Shown: positions 1 to 11,572, counted from the first letter of the stretch. The stretch is DNA of 64,000 nt from Lachnospiraceae bacterium (GCA_021772075.1 JAETNQ010000001.1:62001-126000); one strand, 5' to 3'. The notes: generated from the letters alone by a model not told the origin. A program made the numbers and translations.

Positions 1-166
1 CTTTGAGCTTCTGGATAGCTTCTTTTGCATCCATGCCTTCCACCAGTTTGGAAATACCCTGTAAATTGCCGTTGCATCCCCCTGTAAAAGATACCGAACG
101 GATAATGCCGTTATCCAATTGTATGTCTATTGATGTCGAACAAACGCCTTTTGGTTGGTATTTCAT
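1..166 (-). CDS. TSCPD-domain protein (partial, C-terminus outside window)
   Basis: Read on the minus strand this starts MKYQPKGVCSTSIDIQLDNG and continues with SFTGGCNGNLQGISKLVEG, which matches the short TSCPD-domain family (TIGR03905-like, about 80 residues) related to the C-terminal domain of class II ribonucleotide reductases. Family members are small cysteine-containing proteins of unknown exact role. GGAGG lies just upstream of the ATG on the minus strand. The last part of the gene lies beyond position 1. It is divergent from the membrane-protein gene at 356. The family call comes from sequence recall only. Confidence 0.75.
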   Translation of the reverse strand, partial: MKYQPKGVCSTSIDIQLDNGIIRSVSFTGGCNGNLQGISKLVEGMDAKEAIQKLK

Positions 167-298
167 AAAAAATCCTCCATTTCTGCTTGCCTGTAAATTC
201 AGGATGAAGCACAAATATTATATCAGAACCCATATGATTTTACCAGTAGTATCGCGCAATCTGTCGAAATTTGCAAATGCCTTACACCCCTTGGAATA

Positions 299-327
299 TT
301 GAGATATAAGCGGGTTTTGTTTATAAT
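299..327 (+). promoter_or_regulatory. Sigma-A-type promoter for the 356 gene
   Basis: TTGAGA (299-304), a 17-nt spacer, then TATAAT (322-327), ending 28 bp before the GGGAGG-preceded ATG at 356. The match to the vegetative consensus is seen directly; activity is inferred. Confidence 0.6.
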
Positions 328-355
328 ATTAAAATCAGGAATGGGAGGTAGGCAT

Positions 356-1192
356 ATGCTTGACGGTATTTTTACAGTATTTATGGAGCAAAGGGTTTTA
401 AGCTGTGTTTTTCTGGTGTTTTTATTATTAAGCATAATATGCCAGATAACGATCGGCGTGATATATTTGCGGCTAATAAGGGAAACGGATCATATATCCT
501 CTGCCAAAAGCAAGTTCCTGAAACAATGCAAGTTAAAATTTATTAATTGCTATCAGTTAAGCGGCGAGGTTTCCAATATTCCTGTTTTTGTGGACAAGTC
601 CATATCCAAAATATCGTTTCTCGGCATATCCATGACAGGGCTGCACCATCTGTCCGGCCAGTTTATTCTGCTTTCAGTGGTCGCTGCGGGCGCAGGGGCA
701 TGTTATGAAATCACACAAGGAGAAACGGTAGGAAAAATACTTCCTTATTATGTTGTCAGTTTTCTTGGATTATATGTATATTTTTCGATAACGGGGCTGG
801 TAGATATTGCAGGAAAGAAAGAACGGCTGAAGGTCAACTTGGTGGATTATTTGGAAAACCATATGGCGAATAAGCTGAAGCAGTCGGAGATCGACTGGGA
901 GGAACTGACGGGCGAGACTCTCAGCGCATCGAAAGCCAAAGGGCATAAAAAAGGGAAGAAGAAAAAAGAAAAGAACGCGGTGGATGAAAAAGAGAAAAAA
1001 AGGTCGCTGAGGGAAGAAATAGGACTTTCCGCAGAAAGGGGAGAAGCGGATCCTGAAAAAGTAACAGCCTTTGCGCGCCCGGAAGAAAAAGAGGACAATG
1101 GGAGCGCAGAGGAAAAGGAAGAGAAGACAGCGGTGTTTTCCCATCAGGAGGCGGAGGAACTGGAAGAACTTTTGCGGGAGTTTTTTGTCTGA
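356..1192 (+). CDS. Conserved membrane protein with lysine/glutamate-rich tail
   Basis: A 278-residue protein; ATG 356 is chosen because GGGAGG lies just upstream, whereas the longer reading frame from 299 lies in the promoter. Hydrophobic segments at about residues 13-38, 87-115 and 128-148 indicate three membrane spans. The last 120 residues are highly charged (runs of K and E) and probably cytoplasmic. I recognise no catalytic motif and assign no function. It has its own promoter and is followed by the LicT control region, so it is probably monocistronic. Confidence 0.6.
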   Translation: MLDGIFTVFMEQRVLSCVFLVFLLLSIICQITIGVIYLRLIRETDHISSAKSKFLKQCKLKFINCYQLSGEVSNIPVFVDKSISKISFLGISMTGLHHLSGQFILLSVVAAGAGACYEITQGETVGKILPYYVVSFLGLYVYFSITGLVDIAGKKERLKVNLVDYLENHMANKLKQSEIDWEELTGETLSASKAKGHKKGKKKKEKNAVDEKEKKRSLREEIGLSAERGEADPEKVTAFARPEEKEDNGSAEEKEEKTAVFSHQEAEELEELLREFFV

Positions 1193-1219
1193 TTTCCGTA
1201 GATTATTGCCAAAACGCCA

Positions 1220-1248
1220 TTGACAGAAAAACTATAATATGATAAAAT
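1220..1248 (+). promoter_or_regulatory. Promoter of the beta-glucoside operon
   Basis: TTGACA (1220-1225), 17 nt, TAAAAT (1243-1248). Transcription would start about 10-15 nt before the RAT element at 1267, so the leader RNA carries the antiterminator site. Confidence 0.65.
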
Positions 1249-1266
1249 TCTTACAGTTATATAGAT

Positions 1267-1347
1267 GGATTGTTACTGGTAAAGCAGGCTATACCATTCT
1301 CTTAACGATTGACGAGTCAATGCAAGAGAAGGTATGGCCTTTTCTTG
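1267..1347 (+). promoter_or_regulatory. RAT antiterminator site overlapping a terminator (LicT target)
   Basis: GGATTGTTACTG (1267-1278) followed by GCAGGCTATACC (1284-1295) is the paired consensus of a ribonucleic antiterminator recognised by BglG/LicT proteins. Its 3' half is shared with a terminator stem: ATACC plus TTCTCTT (1291-1303) pairs with AAGAGAAGGTAT (1324-1335), followed by a T-rich tract (CCTTTTCTTG). The two structures are mutually exclusive. In this family the unphosphorylated/activated antiterminator stabilises the RAT and lets RNA polymerase read into licT and the transporter when substrate is present. Confidence 0.85.
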
Positions 1348-1377
1348 TACCCTAAAGAAACGGCGGTGAAGCGACAG

Positions 1378-2220
1378 ATGGGAATGAAGGTCATAAAGGT
1401 TATCAACAATAATATTATAAAATCCTATGATGCCAAAAACCAGGAAGTGCTGGTTATGGGCTGCGGCATCGGGTTTAAGAAAAAACCAGGGGATGAGGTG
1501 GATGATTCCCTGGTTGAGAAAATTTATACCAATATTGACAAAACCACTTCCAACAAATTGACCGAGCTGTTGGAGAAGGTGCCACTGGAGCATATTCAAC
1601 TGACGAATGATATCATCAGCTATGCGAAGGCATCGCTGGGAAAAAAGCTGAATGATAATATTTATTTGACGCTTACGGATCATGTCAGCTTTGCCATTAG
1701 CCGTATTCAGCAGGGACTCACTCTGAAAAATGCACTTCTCTGGGAGATTAAGCGCTTTTACAATCATGAGTATCTGGTGGGGAAGGAAGCTTTGGCTATG
1801 GTCGAAAAGCGTTTGGGCGTTGTATTGCCGGAAGATGAGGCGGGATTTATTGCTCTTCACTTGGTAAATGCGACGATGGATTTTGCAGGGATGGAACAGA
1901 CAGCGGAGGCTACCAGGATTATCCAGCAGATTCTGACTATTGTAAAATACCATTTCCAGATGGAGCTGGATGAATATTCCCTTCATTATGAACGGTTCAT
2001 TACTCATTTAAAGTTTTTTGTACAGCGCGTGTTCAGCGGAATGGAGATCAATGATGATGAGAAAAGCTTTCTTTTGATGTTGAAAGAGCAGTACCCTAAT
2101 GAGTATCGTTGTGCATTGAAGGTAAGGGATTATATGAGGAAGGAATTCGGGCAGGATCTTTCGGAGGATGAGCTGATTTATCTGACCATCCATATCCGCA
2201 GGGTGACAACGAAGTCCTGA
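1378..2220 (+). CDS. licT: LicT/BglG-family transcription antiterminator
   Basis: A 280-residue RNA-binding antiterminator. The N-terminus (MKVIKVINNNIIKSYD, then VLVMGCGIGFKKKPGD) is the CAT RNA-binding domain; two PRD domains follow, with conserved histidines visible in LTDHVSF, NHEYLVG, HYERFITHLKFF and LTIHIRRV. Phosphorylation of PRD histidines by EII (negative) and HPr (positive) controls dimer activity in this family. Start 1378 or 1384 (MGMKV) cannot be resolved. The RAT/terminator lies immediately upstream, so the gene is autoregulated, and the PTS transporter and glucosidase follow directly. Confidence 0.93.
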   Translation: MGMKVIKVINNNIIKSYDAKNQEVLVMGCGIGFKKKPGDEVDDSLVEKIYTNIDKTTSNKLTELLEKVPLEHIQLTNDIISYAKASLGKKLNDNIYLTLTDHVSFAISRIQQGLTLKNALLWEIKRFYNHEYLVGKEALAMVEKRLGVVLPEDEAGFIALHLVNATMDFAGMEQTAEATRIIQQILTIVKYHFQMELDEYSLHYERFITHLKFFVQRVFSGMEINDDEKSFLLMLKEQYPNEYRCALKVRDYMRKEFGQDLSEDELIYLTIHIRRVTTKS

Positions 2221-2244
2221 CTGGCAGCAGAGTATTTGATTTGA

Positions 2245-4176
<1,932 letters not shown>

Positions 4177-4192
4177 GAAAATAATTTCATAA

Positions 4193-5638
<1,446 letters not shown>

Positions 5639-5652
5639 AGGATGGAAAACTC

Positions 5653-5681
5653 TTGAAAAAGAAATACAACTTTGCTACACT
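5653..5681 (+). promoter_or_regulatory. Promoter upstream of pgi
   Basis: TTGAAA (5653-5658), 17-nt spacer, TACACT (5676-5681), 48 bp before the pgi start. It would allow expression of the isomerase independently of the LicT-controlled operon. Confidence 0.55.
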
Positions 5682-5729
5682 GAATATGGTATCAGATGTT
5701 TTTATTATTAAGGCAAAGGAGCGAGACAA

Positions 5730-7079
5730 ATGGGCAATAAAGTAACGTTTGATTATTCCAAAGCTTCATCGTTTATCAGCGGGCATGAAGTAGAATCTAT
5801 GAAAAAACTGGCCTTGGATGCGAAGGAAGTATTGGTTTCGAAGACAGGGGCGGGCAACGACTTTTTAGGATGGATCGATCTGCCGGTGGATTATGACAAG
5901 GATGAGTTTGCCAGGATTAAAAAAGCGGCGGCAAAAATACAGAGCGATTCGGATGTCCTTCTTGTTATCGGTATCGGTGGCTCCTATCTGGGGGCAAGGG
6001 CGGCCATCGAGTTTTTAAGGCATAGTTTTTATAATATAGTGGACAAGTCGGTGAGAAAGACGCCGGAGATTTATTTCGTAGGAAATTCGATCAGCTCCAC
6101 ATATATCAGGCATCTTATGGATGTGATCGGGGAAAGGGATTTTTCCATCAATATGATCAGCAAGTCCGGCACGACGACGGAGCCGGCCATTGCATTCCGC
6201 GTATTTAAGGAAATGATGGAAAAGAAATACGGGAAAGAGGAAGCAGCAAAAAGAATTTATGCTACCACGGATAAAGCGAGAGGATCGCTGAAGAAGTTGG
6301 CGACAGAAGAAGGCTATGAGAGTTTTGTCGTGCCGGACGACGTGGGCGGACGTTTCTCTGTATTGACGGCGGTAGGCTTGCTTCCCATTGCAGTCAGCGG
6401 CGCGGATATCGACAAGCTGATGGAAGGCGCGGCAAGCGGAAGGAAACGCGCGTTGGAAGCATCTTTTGAGGAAAACGATGCTTTGCAGTATGCAGCGTTG
6501 CGCAATATTTTGCTTAGAAAAGGAAAATCAGTAGAAATTCTTGCCAATTATGAACCGGGTGTGCATTATGTTTCCGAATGGTGGAAACAGCTTTACGGGG
6601 AAAGCGAAGGAAAAGACCAGAGAGGGATCTTCCCGGCGAGCGTGGATCTTACCACGGATCTGCACTCTATGGGCCAGTTTATCCAGGACGGAGCGAGGAT
6701 CATGTTTGAAACGGTCATCGATATTGAAACGAGCAGGGAAGAGATCGTATTGGGAACAGAACCCGTGGATCTGGACGGATTGAACTATCTGGCTGGCAAG
6801 ACCGTTGATTTTGTGAATAAGAGCGCTATGAATGGTACAATCCTGGCGCATACGGATGGAAACGTGCCTAACTTTATGGTTCATGTGCCGGAAGTAAATG
6901 AGTTTTATCTGGGCGAACTGTTCTATTTCTTTGAATTTGCCTGCGGTGTCAGCGGATATCTGCTTGGGGTCAATCCGTTTAACCAACCCGGCGTGGAGAG
7001 CTATAAGAAAAATATGTTTGCGCTTTTGGGCAAGCCCGGATATGAAGAACAGAGAGAAGAGCTTTTAAAGAGGTTGTAG
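5730..7079 (+). CDS. pgi: Glucose-6-phosphate isomerase
   Basis: A 449-residue cytosolic enzyme converting glucose-6-phosphate to fructose-6-phosphate. Visible signatures include the sugar-phosphate loop [30 protein letters not shown], and the C-terminal [14 protein letters not shown] containing the active-site lysine region. Length is typical for the Firmicutes form. ATG 5730 follows AAAGGAG. A terminator follows at 7145. Confidence 0.96.
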   Translation: MGNKVTFDYSKASSFISGHEVESMKKLALDAKEVLVSKTGAGNDFLGWIDLPVDYDKDEFARIKKAAAKIQSDSDVLLVIGIGGSYLGARAAIEFLRHSFYNIVDKSVRKTPEIYFVGNSISSTYIRHLMDVIGERDFSINMISKSGTTTEPAIAFRVFKEMMEKKYGKEEAAKRIYATTDKARGSLKKLATEEGYESFVVPDDVGGRFSVLTAVGLLPIAVSGADIDKLMEGAASGRKRALEASFEENDALQYAALRNILLRKGKSVEILANYEPGVHYVSEWWKQLYGESEGKDQRGIFPASVDLTTDLHSMGQFIQDGARIMFETVIDIETSREEIVLGTEPVDLDGLNYLAGKTVDFVNKSAMNGTILAHTDGNVPNFMVHVPEVNEFYLGELFYFFEFACGVSGYLLGVNPFNQPGVESYKKNMFALLGKPGYEEQREELLKRL

Positions 7080-7144
7080 AAAAGAATCGATAAAAATAAG
7101 CCGCAGATGGCAGAATGTTGTCCGCTGTGTACGGAAATCAAAAG

Positions 7145-7183
7145 ATACCGGAACGAATCATCATGGTTTGTTTCGGTATTTTT
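7145..7183 (+). terminator. Rho-independent terminator after pgi
   Basis: ATACCGGAACGAA (7145-7157) pairs with TTTGTTTCGGTAT (7167-7179) using two G-U pairs, and a T5 tract follows. It separates the sugar genes from the ABC transporter operon. Confidence 0.75.
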
Positions 7184-7227
7184 GATTATCGGGGAAATTT
7201 GGGCAAAAGAGGCGCATTTATGATGAA

Positions 7228-7266
7228 AATGTAACCGTAATGTAATAAGTACCGTTTATAATGTAA
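7228..7266 (+). promoter_or_regulatory. Promoter with three AATGTAA repeats, probable response-regulator box
   Basis: AATGTAA occurs at 7228-7234, 7239-7245 (11 bp apart, one helical turn) and 7260-7266. A TATAAT -10 lies at 7257-7262 with no good -35, as expected for an activated promoter. OmpR-family regulators bind direct repeats with this period. The cognate candidate is the response regulator at 51933, originally in the same operon before prophage insertion. Regulation is inferred. Confidence 0.5.
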
Positions 7267-7298
7267 AAAAAGAAAGAGGCAATAAGGAGTTGTACGGT

Positions 7299-7892
7299 AT
7301 GGAAATATTAAAGGCAATGCATTTAAAAAAATATTATGGCAGCGGGGAAAACTTGGTAAAAGCGGTGGACGACATCAGTTTTTCGGTGGAAAAGGGAAGT
7401 TTTACCGCAGTGGTAGGGACATCCGGGAGCGGGAAAACTACTTTATTAAATCTGATCGGAGGGCTGGATTATGCGGATGACGGGGAAGTAACGATAGGCG
7501 GCCAGTCTATCATGCATATGAAAGAAGAAGAACTGACTGTGTTCCGGCGCAGGAATATCGGATTTGTTTTCCAGAATTATAATCTGATATCCGTTTTGAA
7601 CGTGTATAAAAATATTACGCTTCCTATACGGCTGGACGGGAATAAGCCGGATGAGGGATATATCAGGCATATATGCATGGTGCTTGGGATAGAAGGAAAA
7701 ATGGACAGGTATCCGAACCAGCTTTCCGGCGGGCAGCAGCAGAGAGTGGCGATTGCCAGGGCGATTGCGGCGAAACCTGCGGTGCTTCTGGCGGATGAAC
7801 CGACAGGAGGGATAAAGTTAGTAGTACAACAATCACAAAAAAATAATGTGGATATTTTTCTCATGGTCAACACGGATTTCCTTGACGATTGA
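7299..7892 (+). pseudogene. ABC transporter ATP-binding protein, 5' part, interrupted by the prophage
   Basis: ATG 7299 follows AAGGAG; the alternative TTG at 7290 would touch the Shine-Dalgarno. Residues 40-48 are Walker A (GTSGSGKTT), 142-146 the signature LSGGQ, and 166-169 the start of Walker B/D-loop (DEPT). After T169 the frame enters phage DNA, adds about 28 foreign residues and stops at 7892, opposite the recombinase 3' end. The H-loop is missing, so the product cannot be a working ATPase. The remaining 55 codons lie at 49184-49352; joined, the protein is 224 residues, normal for LolD/MacB/BceA-type ATPases. Confidence 0.92.
7790..7824 (+). other. attL, left prophage junction
   Basis: Host sequence GGATGAACCG runs into AC (7803-7804) and then the phage arm GGAGGGATAAAGTTAGTAG (7806-7824). 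Compared with attR the shared crossover region is ACCGAC, and the symmetric centre is AC. This is typical of a large serine recombinase, which needs only a dinucleotide of identity. Confidence 0.85.
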
Positions 7893-9242
7893 CCGCCACA
7901 ATTCACGCTTTTCCGGAATGGAAAAAGAATCATATACACTTTCAAAATCCATTTTCAAAAACTCCTGTAGATATGATAAATCCTTGACGGGGTGGGAATC
8001 CTCTGCATTGATCTTTTCGAGTTGTATGAGAAGCTTTTCCCGGTCGAGTTTAAATTCATCCATGGTTATGAGATCATTCAAATACAAATCCTTAAGTTTC
8101 TGCAATTTGTTTTCGACACTCCGGCGTTTTGCATCCGTCCGGATGGCGGGCAGGTTTGCAACCTCATATTCTGCAATATACTTTTCCAGTTCCGGACGGA
8201 TGCGGTCAAGCATTATCGACTCAAGGGTGGATTCCATGACAATTTTCCGGTTGGGGCAGCGGTGCAGATTTATCCCCTGTCTGCATCGGTAGCAGCTATA
8301 TTTATATATTGTCTGCGTACCGTCTGCACGGATGCGACCACTTGAGCGTTGTTGGCATCCGCTCATGATATGATCGCAGTCATCACAGACCACAAGACCG
8401 CCGAAAATGTAATCATGTTTCTTCCCGTCCTTGATATTGATTTTGAGAAGTCGCTGAACATCCTCAAAGAGATCACGGTCGATGATAGCCGGACAATATT
8501 CCTTATTATCACGAAACACTCCGATGTATTTTGTATTTGTCAGCATATTCTTGAGACTGGCATGAGAGCGCACAAGCCCGAACTCTGATTCCATATGCCG
8601 GAGCGTCTCACTCAAGTTCCCGTTTTTCCGGTAGAATTGAAAGATCGCAACGGCGGTCGGGGCATCGTCATCCGGCGTGAGGTGCTTGTCTTTGATGGAA
8701 TAACCGAGGGGCGTTGAGCCGGAAAGAACCTCACCGTTTTCAACCTTGTCATCGAACACGCCGAGGATTCTGTCAGAATCGTTTTGAGCCTCAAGTTCTG
8801 CCCATATCATGGAATTGTTCACGAACGCCCGTCCGTGGGGCGTGGATGTGTCAAAATAGGGTTGTTCAATCGCAGTCCATGAAACGCCGTGCTTGTCAAG
8901 GATGTCTTGTGTGTTCAGATAATGCCGGAGGTTTCTGAACCAACGGTCAAGGCGGGTAAAGATAACAAGGTCAATCTTTCCTGCCCGCACATCATCGAGG
9001 AGGCGTTGAAAGTCGTCTCTCTTGAGTTTTTGTCCGGAGATTCCGTCGTCGATGTAAGTATCGACGAGAATCATGTTCTCATGTGTGTCTATGTATTTTT
9101 GTCCGGTCGATAGTTGGTCACGCATGGAATCGCCCTCTTTGGCCTGCCTGTCAGTAGATACACGGATGTATATTGCGACACGGAGCAGGATTTTCTCAAC
9201 GGTGGCGACGGTTTTTCGTCTCATTTTATCAACTCCAATCAT
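7833..9242 (-). CDS. Large serine recombinase (phage integrase)
   Basis: A 469-residue site-specific recombinase. The resolvase-like catalytic domain starts VAIYIRVSTDRQ, with nucleophile Ser29, and includes FTRLDRWFRNLRHY. The recombinase domain follows, then a zinc-ribbon (CDDC...CYRC...HRC) and a coiled-coil region (about 365-420). These enzymes join attP and attB through a Ser-DNA intermediate and need a recombination directionality factor to excise. The stop lies 30 bp from the attL centre, the usual position. A second start (Met7) is possible. Confidence 0.96.
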   Translation of the reverse strand: MIGVDKMRRKTVATVEKILLRVAIYIRVSTDRQAKEGDSMRDQLSTGQKYIDTHENMILVDTYIDDGISGQKLKRDDFQRLLDDVRAGKIDLVIFTRLDRWFRNLRHYLNTQDILDKHGVSWTAIEQPYFDTSTPHGRAFVNNSMIWAELEAQNDSDRILGVFDDKVENGEVLSGSTPLGYSIKDKHLTPDDDAPTAVAIFQFYRKNGNLSETLRHMESEFGLVRSHASLKNMLTNTKYIGVFRDNKEYCPAIIDRDLFEDVQRLLKINIKDGKKHDYIFGGLVVCDDCDHIMSGCQQRSSGRIRADGTQTIYKYSCYRCRQGINLHRCPNRKIVMESTLESIMLDRIRPELEKYIAEYEVANLPAIRTDAKRRSVENKLQKLKDLYLNDLITMDEFKLDREKLLIQLEKINAEDSHPVKDLSYLQEFLKMDFESVYDSFSIPEKRELWRSIVKEIRVDHEKNIHIIFL

Positions 9243-9352
9243 AAAAAGGTATAAAAATAAAACCTATGCAAAAGCACGGTTTCGTGGTAAAATGAGACTT
9301 GCTAGGGTTTCATTTTATCTCCGTGATTTTACGGTGGTAAGTGAATCTTAAG

Positions 9353-9385
9353 GGCGGTCACTGTTGATAGCAGCGGCCGTCTTTT
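9353..9385. terminator. Hairpin with T-tract between recombinase and Ltp-like gene
   Basis: GGCGGTCACTG (9353-9363) pairs imperfectly with GCAGCGGCCGTC (9370-9381), followed by TTTT on the plus strand. It lies in the 157-bp gap between two minus-strand genes. Terminator function is uncertain because the T-run points away from their transcription. Confidence 0.35.
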
Positions 9386-9399
9386 AATTATTCAGAATT

Positions 9400-10071
9400 T
9401 TATTTAGGAAGGTTTGCGATAGCATAATCTGCCTCTTCCTGGGTGAATCGCTCACCGTATTCAGAAGTAAGCTGGTCACGGATTGCTTCGGGAGACATAT
9501 CCATTTCCTGATAAGATTTAGCTGTTTCCAACGCATTTCTATTATAGTCTGTGACAAGATTGTCAACCGCATATTGTGCTTCATCGGCGGTGAATCGCTC
9601 ACCGTATTCAGAAGTAAGCTGGTCATAAATTCCCTGTTTAGACATAAACATGCTATCGCTATAACTTTGAGCCATAGCTAATGCATTTGCATTATAGTCA
9701 GCATTAAGATTATCCAAGGCGTATTGGGCAGCTTCGGCAGAAAATTTCTCACCATATTCAGAAGTAAGTTGATCGTATAAGCCGGCTTTTGACATATGCA
9801 TACTATTGCTATAGGTTTTAGCTTTGTTTAAGGCAGACTGATATTCACGTGGTACATCATCATTATTAGTATCAGCCTCATCTTCTGCATTAGAACCAGT
9901 TTCCATATATGCCATGTTGTCTGTTTCAGTATCCGCAATATTCGTATTGTCATTAGATTGTGAAGCTTGAGACGATGTGGCACTATCATTAGATTTATCG
10001 TCTGAATTTCTTCCAAACAGTAAAAAGATAGCCATAATAGCCACAATAACAATTATAATCTTTTTTTTCAT
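9400..10071 (-). CDS. Ltp-like superinfection-exclusion membrane protein
   Basis: A 223-residue protein: N-terminal hydrophobic anchor (about residues 3-19), a Ser/Thr/Asn/Asp-rich linker, then three copies of a roughly 48-residue repeat containing YDQLTSEYGEKFSAEAAQYAL (the Ltp-like helix-turn-helix repeat, PF07553 type). In Streptococcus phage TP-J34, Ltp blocks DNA injection of superinfecting phage through its repeats. No lipobox cysteine is visible, so it is anchored by the signal segment and not by lipid. It sits next to the recombinase and repressor, as lysogenic conversion genes often do. Confidence 0.8.
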   Translation of the reverse strand: MKKKIIIVIVAIMAIFLLFGRNSDDKSNDSATSSQASQSNDNTNIADTETDNMAYMETGSNAEDEADTNNDDVPREYQSALNKAKTYSNSMHMSKAGLYDQLTSEYGEKFSAEAAQYALDNLNADYNANALAMAQSYSDSMFMSKQGIYDQLTSEYGERFTADEAQYAVDNLVTDYNRNALETAKSYQEMDMSPEAIRDQLTSEYGERFTQEEADYAIANLPK

Positions 10072-10142
10072 TTGAATATCCTCCTATTTCATATGGAATT
10101 TTCATGCAATATACACTTTACCCTGACGAAAGAGGTGGTAAA

Positions 10143-10340
10143 GTGGAAATTTTATTATGGGAAAAAAGAACCGAAAAACGGTTCACTTTGATGGAGTTGG
10201 CGAAGAAATCCGGAATCGGGAAATCAACGCTCAACAACATCGAAAACGGAAAGGTGTCACCGACATTATTTCAGCTTGAAACGATAGCCATTGCGCTTGA
10301 TGTCAAAATCACCGACCTGTTTGAATCCGAATACAAATAA
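10143..10340 (+). CDS. XRE-family HTH regulator (small)
   Basis: A 65-residue Cro/CI-type DNA-binding protein. The HTH is TLMELAKKSGIGKSTLNNIENGKVSPTLFQLETIA. GTG 10143 is preferred because AAAGAGG precedes it with good spacing; the ATG at 10104 has no ribosome site. It faces away from the Ltp-like gene. Two 20-bp palindromes lie just downstream in front of the next gene, so this protein is a candidate binder. That assignment is inferred. Confidence 0.8.
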   Translation: MEILLWEKRTEKRFTLMELAKKSGIGKSTLNNIENGKVSPTLFQLETIAIALDVKITDLFESEYK

Positions 10341-10382
10341 TTGTATCACACGCCGGACAGGAAGTCGGTAGCAGGTGAGAAT

Positions 10383-10444
10383 ATTTCCATAATCATGGAA
10401 ATGTGCCTCACGATTTCCACAATCATGGAAATTTGTGCTACAAT
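10383..10444 (+). promoter_or_regulatory. Two 20-bp palindromic operators and an extended -10 promoter
   Basis: ATTTCCATAATCATGGAAAT (10383-10402) and ATTTCCACAATCATGGAAAT (10413-10432) start 30 bp apart. TG-C-TACAAT (10436-10444) is an extended -10; the matching -35 position (10416-10421) falls inside the second palindrome, so a bound protein would block the promoter. A third copy stands in the DGR at 43929. Confidence 0.65.
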
Positions 10445-10471
10445 GCGTATCGGAAGGGAGGTGGTGTTCCC

Positions 10472-10588
10472 TTGAGTTACAAAGAGGCTATCATTGAGTT
10501 AGTCGGAAAGATACATAACGATAGAATCCTCAAGAGGATATACGAACTTGTTTTGTATCTCTACACCATGAGTGAGACTGGCAGTTAA
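10472..10588 (+). CDS. Small phage protein, 38 residues
   Basis: TTG start with GGGAGGT 9 nt upstream. The product (MSYKEAIIELVGKIHNDRILKRIYELVLYLYTM...) resembles the short helical proteins common in clostridial genomes and phages whose role is unknown. It is controlled by the palindromic promoter region just upstream. Confidence 0.5.
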   Translation: MSYKEAIIELVGKIHNDRILKRIYELVLYLYTMSETGS

Positions 10589-10595
10589 AAGACTG

Positions 10596-10982
10596 TCAGT
10601 CTTTTTCTGTTTCCGCATCTTCAAAAAGGGATGCGGCTTTTTTGATGAAACGCTTGATTGTGGCAATGTCATCATCACTTGCATCCAGTAATGATTTAAA
10701 GAGGACTTTTCTTGTATCGTCCTCACTTGCCATAATTCGGTCTATCCTTTTGCGAAAATCATTATCCGAATCAAGAAACATTTCTTTATCACCAGTGGTC
10801 AACCATATGTAATCAACGCCAAACTCCCGACAAATTGCTTTGATATTTGCATCAGTGAGAGAACATCGTCCATTCTCTATTTTAGAAACGGCAGACCTTT
10901 GAATCCCTAACTTTTCCCCGAATTTCTCCGTGGTAAGTCCAAGCGATTTCCGGATTTCTTTCACACGCTCACCTTGCGTCAC
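10596..10982 (-). CDS. CI-like XRE repressor
   Basis: A 128-residue DNA-binding protein with an N-terminal HTH (LTTEKFGEKLGIQRSAVSKIENGRCSLT) and a helical C-terminal region rich in Asp/Lys, with no S24 peptidase domain, so it is not a LexA-type self-cleaving repressor. GTG 10982 follows GGAGGTG on the minus strand. It is divergent from the early promoter at 11070, whose three operators are its probable targets. Likely the lysogeny repressor. Confidence 0.85.
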   Translation of the reverse strand: MTQGERVKEIRKSLGLTTEKFGEKLGIQRSAVSKIENGRCSLTDANIKAICREFGVDYIWLTTGDKEMFLDSDNDFRKRIDRIMASEDDTRKVLFKSLLDASDDDIATIKRFIKKAASLFEDAETEKD

Positions 10983-11045
10983 TCTAATTCACCTCCATCC
11001 TTTTGACTAAGCATAACAGCACAGAACATAAAAGTCAATAAAAAA

Positions 11046-11113
11046 GTTGAATAAAGACGCAAAATATAATTGACAAAGCGTCTTTAAGATGCTAATATGT
11101 GTCTATAAGACGC
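11046..11113 (+). promoter_or_regulatory. Early lytic promoter with three repressor operators
   Basis: TTGACA (11070-11075), 17-nt spacer, TAATAT (11093-11098). A pseudo-palindrome of form GYGTCTWTAAGAYGC occurs as GCGTCTTTAAGATGC exactly in the spacer (11078-11092), and as GTGTCTATAAGACGC just after the -10 (11099-11113). A weaker copy upstream (11046-11060) ends in AAAGACGC. A repressor bound to the middle site would occlude RNA polymerase. This is the classic layout of a phage early promoter. Confidence 0.75.
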
Positions 11114-11131
11114 AAAAGGAGGCGAGGGAAA

Positions 11132-11224
11132 ATGAAGTATTCATGTTGTAAAGGGAGCAGAGAACAAAGCATGAAAAATACCATGTTCTATAGAGAAAAA
11201 AAGGAGTTAGAGGTCATGAGTTAG
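11132..11224 (+). CDS. First early-operon peptide, 30 residues
   Basis: ATG 11132 follows AAAAGGAGG. The product begins MKYSCCKGSREQS and has a Cys-Cys pair. No family recognised. It is the first reading frame behind the early promoter. Confidence 0.4.
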   Translation: MKYSCCKGSREQSMKNTMFYREKKELEVMS

Positions 11225-11226
11225 TA

Positions 11227-11358
11227 GTGGTAGACATAAAGGCAACGGGGGGAAAAGCGCAAGAAATAATGAAGATAGCTGAAAGAGCAACGGAGAAACT
11301 GTTCACAAATATAAAAGAAGCATTGGAAAAGGAGGATTCCGAAGAATCCCCGCAATAA
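11227..11358 (+). CDS. Small early protein, 43 residues
   Basis: GTG 11227 starts three bases after the previous stop; the product (MVDIKATGGKAQEIMKIAERATEKLF...) is an amphipathic, acidic-tailed helix. Function unknown; translational coupling is likely because the ribosome site is weak. Confidence 0.4.
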   Translation: MVDIKATGGKAQEIMKIAERATEKLFTNIKEALEKEDSEESPQ

Positions 11359-11368
11359 GAAAAAAGGG

Positions 11369-11572
11369 TTAAATATTTAGTTTGATGAACTCAACAGAAT
11401 CGTCTGATGTTTCAAAACTTAATATTTTGCCGTTAGACACCAACTCTTTACACGCAGCAATAACGGTATTTTCGGGGAGTTGAATGTCATCGCTAATTTC
11501 GGCAAATCCGTCACATTGACGTGCTAGAGCATATTCAAGGACGATGCTTGCAGCAGCAGACAAATGAGCCAC
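11369..11572 (-). CDS. Small winged-helix-like protein
   Basis: A 67-residue protein on the minus strand. AGGAGG with 8-nt spacing supports GTG 11572. The sequence (IVLEYALARQCDGFAEISDDIQLPENTVIAACKELVSNGKILSF) has the spacing of a MarR/winged-helix fold: helix, recognition helix after ENTV, then a beta wing. Role unknown. Its opposite orientation within the early operon suggests separate control. Confidence 0.45.
   Translation of the reverse strand: MAHLSAAASIVLEYALARQCDGFAEISDDIQLPENTVIAACKELVSNGKILSFETSDDSVEFIKLNI

Noticed and set aside
10104-10142. ATG 10104 as start of the XRE regulator
   Set aside because: No ribosome site; the extra residues are not HTH-like, while GTG 10143 has AAAGAGG.
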